A DNA stretch of 64,000 bases from Methylobacter sp. (lineage in GTDB: Bacteria > Pseudomonadota > Gammaproteobacteria > Methylococcales > Methylomonadaceae). The stretch is taken from NCBI RefSeq assembly GCF_023227905.1, contig NZ_JALOCF010000019.1:1-64000 (forward strand), read 5' to 3'. The position numbers and the translations under genes were made by a program. Below the pieces are notes generated by a model. That model worked only from the letters and a program-made list of their open reading frames with translations. It did no database searches and was not told the origin of the DNA. Below, piece by piece: positions 33,863 to 41,284 of this stretch (position 1 is its first letter; the number at the start of each line of letters is the position of its first letter).

Positions 33863-35293
33863 CTAGGATATCGACTGAATGACATCGACCAACAGGTTTG
33901 GATAAACACCGAACCAAATCAACGCTATCGTTAAGACGGCCAGCAGGGTTGTGGAAACCCAATCGTAAGCAGGCTTAATTTCCGTGATTTTGATGTCCAT
34001 CGACATAACCACGATAATCCTCAAGTAGTAATAAAGCCCCAGCCCGCTGCCGACGATAATCGCGGCCAACAATCCCCACAATCGGCCATCGGCAGCATCG
34101 GTAAAAATATAGAATTTACCGATGAATCCGGCCGTCAGCGGAATCCCCGCCAACGACAGCAGCATTAGGGTAAAAACCGCAGCCAGCCACGGCCGCCGCC
34201 AAAACAACCCCCGGTATTCGGATAGTTCGTCCGCTTCCGTCTGCGGCGTTGACAGCACCGAAACAACCCCGAAAGCGCCGATCGTGGTAATAAAATAAGC
34301 CAGCAAATAAAAACTGACAGACTCGACCACCCACCCTGAAGGAACCCGGCCGCCGGCAATGAATGCAACCAACAGATACCCCATGTGAGCGATAGATGAA
34401 TAGGCCAGCAAGCGCTTGACATTATTTTGCAGCAGCGCCAGCAGATTGCCGCCCAGTATGGACAAGCCGGCAATGCAGCTTAAGACGTTCAGTAAGGGCG
34501 CATAAGCGTAACTGTCGGTGCTGATGAAATACCTCAGCAGCAAGGCGAAAACCGCGCCTTTTGAAACAGTCGCGATAAATCCGGCGATCGGCGCGGGCGC
34601 ACCTTCGTAGACATCCGGCGTCCATAGATGGAACGGTATCAAGGAAAGCTTAAAGCCCAGCCCGGACACGATCAGGATAATTCCGCTCAGAACCGTGACG
34701 TTCATATCCGATCGGCTTGCGATATAACGCCCGATGCCGCTGAAATAAAGTTCCCCGCATTGCGCATAGATCAACGCCATGCCCATCAACAGGAAGGCCG
34801 AAGACACGCCGGACAGAACCAGATATTTGGTCGCCGCTTCCAAAGGCCGCACCAGATTGAGCGGGTAGCCGATCAACACAAACAGCGAGATGCTGAGTAT
34901 TTCAAGCCCTATAAAAAAGCTGGCAAAATGACTGCTGGCGACCAGCACCGCAGCACCCAGCAACGCAGTCAGCAGCAGCAACGGAAGCTCTTCATTCTCT
35001 CCTTCGCGCACTTTGAAATAGTCGTAACATAATCCCAGCACAGCAAGGCCTGCCGACAGCAGCAGCGCCATATAGAACAATGCGTAAGCATCCATCCTGA
35101 GCAATAATGTGACCTGAACCGGACTTATCCGCCATACGATGGCCAGCGCCGCCAGTCCCGCGATGATGCCGACCGCGGCAATGCTAAAGGACAAAATAAA
35201 ACTCCGCCTGACGGCAATGCCGAGCATAACCGCAATCGCAGTCCCGGCAATAATGAGGATAGGCGCAAGCGCGATAAGCTGGTTACTGTTCAT
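33863..35293 (-). CDS. nuoN: NADH-quinone oxidoreductase subunit N
   Basis: 476 residues, antiporter-like membrane subunit of complex I with about 14 membrane helices. The family regions GLGFKLSLIPFHLWTPDVYEGAPAPIAGF and SIAHMGYLLVA are present. The start is the ATG at 35293, overlapping the nuoM stop in ATGA; the longer frame runs back into nuoM and is not native. Last gene of the nuo operon. Confidence 0.95.
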   Translation of the reverse strand: MNSNQLIALAPILIIAGTAIAVMLGIAVRRSFILSFSIAAVGIIAGLAALAIVWRISPVQVTLLLRMDAYALFYMALLLSAGLAVLGLCYDYFKVREGENEELPLLLLTALLGAAVLVASSHFASFFIGLEILSISLFVLIGYPLNLVRPLEAATKYLVLSGVSSAFLLMGMALIYAQCGELYFSGIGRYIASRSDMNVTVLSGIILIVSGLGFKLSLIPFHLWTPDVYEGAPAPIAGFIATVSKGAVFALLLRYFISTDSYAYAPLLNVLSCIAGLSILGGNLLALLQNNVKRLLAYSSIAHMGYLLVAFIAGGRVPSGWVVESVSFYLLAYFITTIGAFGVVSVLSTPQTEADELSEYRGLFWRRPWLAAVFTLMLLSLAGIPLTAGFIGKFYIFTDAADGRLWGLLAAIIVGSGLGLYYYLRIIVVMSMDIKITEIKPAYDWVSTTLLAVLTIALIWFGVYPNLLVDVIQSIS

Positions 35294-36765
35294 TCTCGCC
35301 CCATCGCAATAGAATTTTTCATTGCCGGAGCCGAGACATTCAACACGGCTTGAGGACTCAGGCCAAGCCAAACCGCCATCAGTACCAGCAACCCTAACGA
35401 TACCCATTCACGGCGACTGGCATCGACTAACGGATAAGACTGACGCAGCGGGCCGTAGAAGGCTTTTTGCATCACAATCAACGCATAAACCGGGGCCAGA
35501 ATCAGCACCAGGGCGGCCACCGAGGTCAATATCCTGTTGACGCCGAAGGCTCCCTGCAACACCAGAAACTCGCCGACGAAGTTTCCTAACCCGGGCAGTC
35601 CCAGCGAGGCCAGCGAAAAAAACAGCGTCAACACGGACAATAGGGGCAATACCGACCAGAGCCCGCCCATATTGCCCATTTCCCGGGTATGCAAGCGCTC
35701 CTGCAATGCCCCGGCTATCATAAACAGCGCGGCAGCGCTGATGCCGTGCGCCAGCAGAGTAATCACCGAGCCCTGCAAAGCAAACAGGTTCCAGGAAAAT
35801 ACCCCAAGCAGAATAAAGCCCATATGACTGATACTGGTGTAGGCAATCAACCGTTTCAGGTCGGATTGCGCAAACGCCATGACTGCCGCATAAAGCACGC
35901 TCACGGCTCCCAGCGTCATCGCCACCGGGGCAAAACGGTGCGCCGCATCCGGAAACAACGGAATGACGAAGCGCAGCAAGCCGTAAGCGCCGGTCTTAAG
36001 CATGACACCGGCCAGGATCACGCTGCCCCCGGTTGGAGCCTGCGTATGAGCATCCGGCAGCCAGGTATGGAAAGGCACCGCAGGCAGCTTGACGGTAAAC
36101 GCGATAAAAAAGCCCAGCATCAGCCAGAATGCGGCATCGGGTTCCAGCGCAGTATCAAGCAATTCAAAATAATCGAAGCTGTAGCTTCCAACGTTGTTAT
36201 GGCGTATCAGCACCAGGCCTATGATCGCCAACAGCATCAGCAGACTGCTCACCTGGGTAAAAATGAAAAACTTTACTGCCGCATAAGTCCGGTTTTCATG
36301 GCCCCAGATGCTGATCAGAAAATACATCGGGATAATCATTAATTCCCAAAAGAAAAAGAACAGGAACAGGTCAACGGCCAGAAAAACGCCAACAGTACCG
36401 GCCAGGCACGCCAACAAATTAAAGAAAAAGAAACCCTGGCGGCGGTCGATTTCAGTCCAGGAACTGCTGACCGCCATAAACCCGAGCAATACTGTCAGCG
36501 TAATCAACAGCAGACTTAACCCGTCCATAACCAAATGAAAACCGATGCCAAAGCGCGGAATCCACGGGCCGTGAAAATCGGCGAGCCAGACCGGCGACAA
36601 GCCCGCTGCATACTCCGCCCACGAGTGCGGCACTATCAGCAACGCCGCCTCAACAGCAAGAGTGGCGATCGCTATCCAGCGCGGCGCGCTTTGACGCCAA
36701 CGCTCTGAAAATAAGGCAACAAGCCCGCCCAGCAGCAAAACGCAGATAAGCGCCGGCAGTATCAT
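35290..36765 (-). CDS. nuoM: NADH-quinone oxidoreductase subunit M
   Basis: 491 residues, antiporter-like proton-pumping subunit. Typical segments are FFFWELMIIPMYFLISIWG (with the conserved Glu), KLPAVPFHTWLPDAHTQAPTGGSVILAG and YTSISHMGFILLG. The start at 36765 overlaps the nuoL stop in ATGA; the upstream extension lies within nuoL. Confidence 0.95.
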   Translation of the reverse strand: MILPALICVLLLGGLVALFSERWRQSAPRWIAIATLAVEAALLIVPHSWAEYAAGLSPVWLADFHGPWIPRFGIGFHLVMDGLSLLLITLTVLLGFMAVSSSWTEIDRRQGFFFFNLLACLAGTVGVFLAVDLFLFFFFWELMIIPMYFLISIWGHENRTYAAVKFFIFTQVSSLLMLLAIIGLVLIRHNNVGSYSFDYFELLDTALEPDAAFWLMLGFFIAFTVKLPAVPFHTWLPDAHTQAPTGGSVILAGVMLKTGAYGLLRFVIPLFPDAAHRFAPVAMTLGAVSVLYAAVMAFAQSDLKRLIAYTSISHMGFILLGVFSWNLFALQGSVITLLAHGISAAALFMIAGALQERLHTREMGNMGGLWSVLPLLSVLTLFFSLASLGLPGLGNFVGEFLVLQGAFGVNRILTSVAALVLILAPVYALIVMQKAFYGPLRQSYPLVDASRREWVSLGLLVLMAVWLGLSPQAVLNVSAPAMKNSIAMGRE

Positions 36766-38588
36766 GACAGCCACCCTATCGCGATAATGACCACGGTGCC
36801 GAGCGCCATAGATGTAGCGTACCAACGGACGCACCCGGTCTGGGTTGCACTGATCATCGAGTACATTCCTTGGCTGAGCAACGCTATCGCAGCGTAAATG
36901 CCATCCACCGCATCGTCTTTATTGAGCCTGGCGACCGCTTTAAAAGGCCGCACTATTAGCATGTCGTAAAGCGCATCCATGCCCCAACCGTTAAGCCAGA
37001 ATACCCGTATTCGGTTTGCCCAGCCTGAGCCGATGAATCCGCGAACAGAAAAGCCGCCAAGGTAAAACAGTATCGCAATCAACAAGCCGATAAACGGCGC
37101 TGCCAGGGTAATGACCGAAACAAGACTAAAACTGTCCTCAAGATTAAACAACGCAGGAAATACAGAGTCCAAAGGGATACGCAGCATGCCGCCCAAGAGT
37201 GCCAATAGAGCCAGCAAGGCTAAAGATAATCTCATACGCCAGCCAAGGTGGTTTTCAACGGCCTGCGGCTGGATACCGAAAAAGACCACGAACACAAGAC
37301 GAAAACTGTAGATGCCGGTAATTATTGCCCCCAAACAACCGGCCGCCCATAAGCCCGGAGAGACGCTGTAAGCTGCCGCTAAAATCTCGTGTTTGCTGTA
37401 ATAGCCGGAAGTAAAAGGCAGTCCGGACAAAGCGGCGCTGCCGATTAAAAAGCTCACGAAGGCCAGGGGCATGGCTCTACGCAACCCGCCCATCTTGAAA
37501 ATATTGTGCTCGTGATAAAAACATAAAATCACCGCACCGGCGGCAAGGAACAATAGTGCCTTGAAGAAGGCATGAGTCAGCAAATGAAAAATCGCCGACG
37601 ACCAGGCCCCGATGCCTAAAGCCAGAAACATGTAGCCGATCTGGCTGATCGTCGAATACGCCAGAATACGCTTGATGTCGGTCTGCACAAGCGCCGAGCA
37701 GCCCGCCATCAGCAAGGTCAGCGCGCCAATCACCGCAACGGCGAATTGAACCGGCGGCGCCATCGCGAACAGGGCATGGGTCCGGGCAATCAGGTAGACG
37801 CCGGCAGTGACCATCGTGGCGGCATGAATCAGCGCACTGACCGGCGTAGGGCCTGCCATCGCATCGGGCAGCCAGGTATGCAGCGGCAATTGCGCAGACT
37901 TCCCCAACGCGCCGCCCAGCAGCAAGGCCGCGGCAGTTACCGGCAACAACGCGCCGGTAGTCCAATGGCTCGTAGCGCGGAGCATCAGGGTCTGGATATC
38001 AAACGTGCGCAGTTGCATGAACAACAGGATCATTCCCAGCAATAAGGCCATGTCCCCTATCCGCGTCATTACAAACGCCTTGCGCGCGGCATAGCCGTTG
38101 TTCGGGTCTTCATACCAAAAACCGATCAGCAGATAACTGCCGAGACCGACCCCTTCCCAACCCAGGTAAAGCAGCACCAGATTGTCCGCCAGCACCAGCA
38201 CCAGCATCGCGGCCACAAACAGATTCATATAAGCGAAAAAACGCGCATAGCCGGGATCGCCTTTCATAAACCCGGCGGCATACAAATGAATTAAAAAGCC
38301 GATCCCGGTCACGACGAACAACATCGTGACCGATAAAGCGTCGAGATAGAAGCCGAACGGTACCGACAGACTGCCAACGGCCATCCACGATCCCAATACC
38401 CTGCTGTAAGGTTGCAGTGTTCCATTCAGGAATTCGGCCCCGAGCAAGACGGACAATAACGCCGAGATCGCCACGCTTCCGACGCCTATCCACGAAATAG
38501 TCAGTTTGGAAAGCCGCCCGCCCGCCAACACCAGGATCAAAAATCCCAGCAACGGAAACAACGGCACCCAACCCAGCAATTCGATCAT
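36762..38588 (-). CDS. nuoL: NADH-quinone oxidoreductase subunit L
   Basis: 608 residues, the largest antiporter-like subunit with the long lateral C-terminal helix. Conserved stretches are LYLGWEGVGLGSYLLIGFWYE, KSAQLPLHTWLPDAMAGPTPVSALIHAATMVTAGVYL and YSTISQIGYMFLA. It is separated from nuoK by 122 bases that carry a hairpin repeat, unlike the tightly overlapping neighbours. Confidence 0.96.
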   Translation of the reverse strand: MIELLGWVPLFPLLGFLILVLAGGRLSKLTISWIGVGSVAISALLSVLLGAEFLNGTLQPYSRVLGSWMAVGSLSVPFGFYLDALSVTMLFVVTGIGFLIHLYAAGFMKGDPGYARFFAYMNLFVAAMLVLVLADNLVLLYLGWEGVGLGSYLLIGFWYEDPNNGYAARKAFVMTRIGDMALLLGMILLFMQLRTFDIQTLMLRATSHWTTGALLPVTAAALLLGGALGKSAQLPLHTWLPDAMAGPTPVSALIHAATMVTAGVYLIARTHALFAMAPPVQFAVAVIGALTLLMAGCSALVQTDIKRILAYSTISQIGYMFLALGIGAWSSAIFHLLTHAFFKALLFLAAGAVILCFYHEHNIFKMGGLRRAMPLAFVSFLIGSAALSGLPFTSGYYSKHEILAAAYSVSPGLWAAGCLGAIITGIYSFRLVFVVFFGIQPQAVENHLGWRMRLSLALLALLALLGGMLRIPLDSVFPALFNLEDSFSLVSVITLAAPFIGLLIAILFYLGGFSVRGFIGSGWANRIRVFWLNGWGMDALYDMLIVRPFKAVARLNKDDAVDGIYAAIALLSQGMYSMISATQTGCVRWYATSMALGTVVIIAIGWLS

Positions 38589-38636
38589 TTTCAGCCGCTC
38601 CTTTTTTCCGTTGCCATTAAGTTAAAGCACGAATGT

Positions 38637-38684
38637 TTGTGGGGGCGACTCTTCAGTCCCCGTTTGTTAAAATCGCTCCCACAA
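38637..38684. repeat. Hairpin repeat TTGTGGGGGCGA...TCGCTCCCACAA between nuoK and nuoL
   Basis: Arms 38637-38648 and 38673-38684 pair with one mismatch. The GTGGGAGCGA-type palindrome is a common REP-like motif in gammaproteobacteria. Confidence 0.65.
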
Positions 38685-38710
38685 TATAAAAGCAATTCCA
38701 TCACGTTCAC

Positions 38711-39019
38711 CTATCCCTTCATACTGGTCAGCGAATCCGCATCCAGCGTATGGAAACGGCGGAAAATTTGCAGCACCAAGCCCAAGCCGACGCCCACTTC
38801 AGCCGCAGCCAGCGTTAATATCAGCAGGAACATGATTTGCCCGTCCGCCTCGCCCCAGGACGACCCCGCGACAATAAAAGCCAGACCGGTAGCGTTGAGC
38901 ATGACTTCCAGGGACATCAAGATCATAATCAGGTTACGCCGGACCAATACCCCGACCAGCCCCAGCACAAACAGCACGACAGACAGCAACAAGCCATGCT
39001 CCATAGGAATCCCGTTCAT
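38711..39019 (-). CDS. nuoK: NADH-quinone oxidoreductase subunit K
   Basis: 102 residues, three membrane helices with the conserved Glu residues in LEVMLNATGLAFIV and LAAAEVGVGLGLVL, part of the proton path. The start ATG at 39019 overlaps the nuoJ stop. The longer frame upstream is the nuoJ region read in another frame. Confidence 0.95.
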   Translation of the reverse strand: MNGIPMEHGLLLSVVLFVLGLVGVLVRRNLIMILMSLEVMLNATGLAFIVAGSSWGEADGQIMFLLILTLAAAEVGVGLGLVLQIFRRFHTLDADSLTSMKG

Positions 39020-39534
39020 GGCCTTCTCCCGTTTTTTGTTACCTTGAGCATCGGCTTTCCCAAGTGATAAGCGCCGACCAGTCCGGCCAGCAACAACATC
39101 GAGGCCAGTTCCACGGCCAGCAGATAAGGCCCGTACAATGCTATCCCCACCTGTTTGGCGTCCACTACCCGGCCGGTTTCGGCGCTTTCGCCATAACCGA
39201 CGATAATCAGCATTTCCACGAACAGAATCAATGCCAGCAGTGTCGGCCCGATCCAGACGCCCGGCTGTAGCCAAAGACGTTCCTGCTCAATGGTCTTTTG
39301 GCCTTGGTTGAGCATCATAATCACAAAAACGAACAGCACCATAATGGCTCCAGCGTAAATAATCACTTCCAGCACCGCGGCAAAATGCGCCCCCAACAGA
39401 AAGAACAGCACGCCGACGGCCAGCAGCGATAAAATCAGGTACAGCAAGCCATGCACCGCATTGAGCCGGGTGATCATCATCACCGTGGCGAAAACGGCAA
39501 CGGCGGAAGTGAGATAAAATAAAGTCAGCGCCAT
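39016..39534 (-). CDS. nuoJ: NADH-quinone oxidoreductase subunit J
   Basis: 172 residues with five membrane helices. VLEVIIYAGAIMVLFVFVIMMLN is the hallmark pi-bulge helix region of NuoJ. It overlaps nuoK by four bases and starts 14 bases after nuoI. Confidence 0.95.
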   Translation of the reverse strand: MALTLFYLTSAVAVFATVMMITRLNAVHGLLYLILSLLAVGVLFFLLGAHFAAVLEVIIYAGAIMVLFVFVIMMLNQGQKTIEQERLWLQPGVWIGPTLLALILFVEMLIIVGYGESAETGRVVDAKQVGIALYGPYLLAVELASMLLLAGLVGAYHLGKPMLKVTKNGRRP

Positions 39535-39547
39535 AAGCTTGGCTCCA

Positions 39548-40063
39548 TCAGGGCAATAAAGTTTTTACATCAACCGGCGGCGCCTCATTTTCGGCCTGTC
39601 CCTTGGCTTTGCCGCCAATCGTCATCCCGGCCACGCGATAAAAGTTGTACTCGTGATATTTGCCGGTTCCGTCGATTAGCAGATGCTGTTTTTCGTAAAC
39701 CATGCTCTGCCGGTCGTATTCGCACATTTCAAAATCCGGCGTCAGTTGAATCGCATGGGTCGGGCAGGCTTCCTCGCACAATCCGCACATAATGCAGCGG
39801 GAAAAATTAATGCGGAAGAATTCGGGATACCAGCGCCCGTTTTCGTCCTCGGTTTTCTGTAACGCGATGCAATCCACCGGGCAAGCCACCGCACAGAGAT
39901 TGCAGGCCACGCACCGCTCTTCGCCGTCAGGGTCGCGAGTCAACACAATCCGCCCTCGGTAGCGGGCAGACAGCGCCGGTTTCTGTTCCGGGTATTCGAC
40001 CGTATCCGGCTTGACGAAAGTGTGTTTTAAAACTTCCCATAATGTTCGCAATTGGCTTAGCAT
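39548..40063 (-). CDS. nuoI: NADH-quinone oxidoreductase subunit I (two 4Fe-4S clusters)
   Basis: 171 residues. Two ferredoxin-type motifs, CVACNLCAVACPVDC and CIMCGLCEEACPTHA, bind clusters N6a and N6b, which pass electrons towards NuoB. There is an amphipathic N-terminal helix. It is separated from nuoH by a 264-base repeat-rich gap. Confidence 0.96.
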   Translation of the reverse strand: MLSQLRTLWEVLKHTFVKPDTVEYPEQKPALSARYRGRIVLTRDPDGEERCVACNLCAVACPVDCIALQKTEDENGRWYPEFFRINFSRCIMCGLCEEACPTHAIQLTPDFEMCEYDRQSMVYEKQHLLIDGTGKYHEYNFYRVAGMTIGGKAKGQAENEAPPVDVKTLLP

Positions 40064-40101
40064 CGTTTTTCCCTCTCGATTCGTCGGTTATGAACTTTTT
40101 A

Positions 40102-40131
40102 TTCACCACAGAGGACACGAAGAACACGGAG
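40102..40131. repeat. Half-copy of the TTCACCAC...GACACGAAG repeat
   Basis: A single arm-like copy with several differences from the 33711 and 47604 elements, in the nuoH-nuoI gap. Confidence 0.6.
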
Positions 40132-40188
40132 ACAAACTCTGTATTGCGTCTTGCGTGCTTTCGTGGAACTTGTTTTCCACCGTCCACC

Positions 40189-40300
40189 GTAGGCCGGAAT
40201 AAGCCTGTCCGCGCATTAAGCGCTGGACAGGTGTTTCCGGCATTCCGATTGCCGGAAACAACCGCCCTGGCTGCCGCCGGGCGGTCTTATTCCGGCCTAC
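40189..40300. repeat. Compound palindromic element between nuoH and nuoI
   Basis: The outer arms GTAGGCCGGAATAAG (40189-40203) and CTTATTCCGGCCTAC (40286-40300) are a perfect 15-bp inverted repeat. Nested inside are a CCTGTCC...GGACAGG hairpin and a CCGGCATTCCGATTGCCGG palindrome. This is the layout of a BIME-like or MITE-like element. Confidence 0.8.
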
Positions 40301-40327
40301 ACTCTTTTTCCTATCCCCCACATCGCC

Positions 40328-41284
40328 TTAACCCTGCAGTGCCAACACAACGCCGCCGGTAACCAGCAGATTCAACAGCGCCGCCGGTAGCAGCACTTTC
40401 CAGCCGAACGCCATCAATTGATCGTAACGAGGCCTCGGCAACGAGCCTCGTAACAAGATAAAAAACATGATGCCGATAGCGGTTTTCAGGCAAAACCACA
40501 GCAACGGCGGTAGCCACGGCCCCAGCCAGCCGCCGAAAAAAAGCGTCACGATCATCGCCGAACTGAGCGTAATGCCGAGATACTCGCCGACGAAGAACAT
40601 GCCGAATTTCATGCCCGAATATTCGGTATGAAAACCGGCCACCAGCTCTTGTTCGGCTTCCGGCAAATCAAGCGGTGTCCGGCGGCTCTCGGCAACGACG
40701 GCAATCAGGAAAATAATGAATCCGAAAAACTGCGGAATGATGAACCAGCCGTCCCGCTGGGCTTCGACAATCTCCCGTAAATTAAAGGTGCCGGACAGCA
40801 TCACCACGCCCATGATAGAAATGCCCATAAACACTTCGTAGCTGACGGTTTGCGCCGCTGCGCGAAGGCCGCCAAGCAGCGAGTATTTATTGTTGGACGC
40901 ATAACCCGCCAGCACAATGCTGTAAACAGCCAGCGAAGTCAGCGCCAGAAAGTACAGCAGCCCGAAGTTGAAATCGATAATGCCGACGCCCGGCGCAAAC
41001 GGAACGACCGCGAAACCGGTCAGCATGGTGATGAAGACGATAGTGGGCGCCAGGATAAACACCGGCTTGTCGGCAAAAGGCGGCGTCCAGTCTTCCTTGA
41101 AAAACATTTTGATCATGTCTGCCGCGACCTGCATCAAGCCGAACGGCCCGACCCGGTTGGGGCCCAATCGATCCTGCCAGACCGCCAGCAAACGCCTTTC
41201 CACCCAGATCAGCATGGCCGCGACGACGATCACCGAGACCAGAATGCCGACAATATCGGCCGCTTCGCCAAGACCCGCATTCAT
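40328..41284 (-). CDS. nuoH: NADH-quinone oxidoreductase subunit H
   Basis: 318 residues, eight membrane helices, forms much of the quinone-binding chamber. Conserved parts are RLGPNRVGPFGLMQVAADMIKMFFKEDW, RTPLDLPEAEQELVAGFHTEYSGMKFG and LPRPRYDQLMAFGWK. It overlaps nuoG in ATGA. Confidence 0.96.
   Translation of the reverse strand: MNAGLGEAADIVGILVSVIVVAAMLIWVERRLLAVWQDRLGPNRVGPFGLMQVAADMIKMFFKEDWTPPFADKPVFILAPTIVFITMLTGFAVVPFAPGVGIIDFNFGLLYFLALTSLAVYSIVLAGYASNNKYSLLGGLRAAAQTVSYEVFMGISIMGVVMLSGTFNLREIVEAQRDGWFIIPQFFGFIIFLIAVVAESRRTPLDLPEAEQELVAGFHTEYSGMKFGMFFVGEYLGITLSSAMIVTLFFGGWLGPWLPPLLWFCLKTAIGIMFFILLRGSLPRPRYDQLMAFGWKVLLPAALLNLLVTGGVVLALQG

Noticed and set aside
35689..36342. 217-codon open frame on the plus strand
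   Set aside because: Antisense to nuoM, with basic low-complexity composition typical of shadow frames of membrane proteins.
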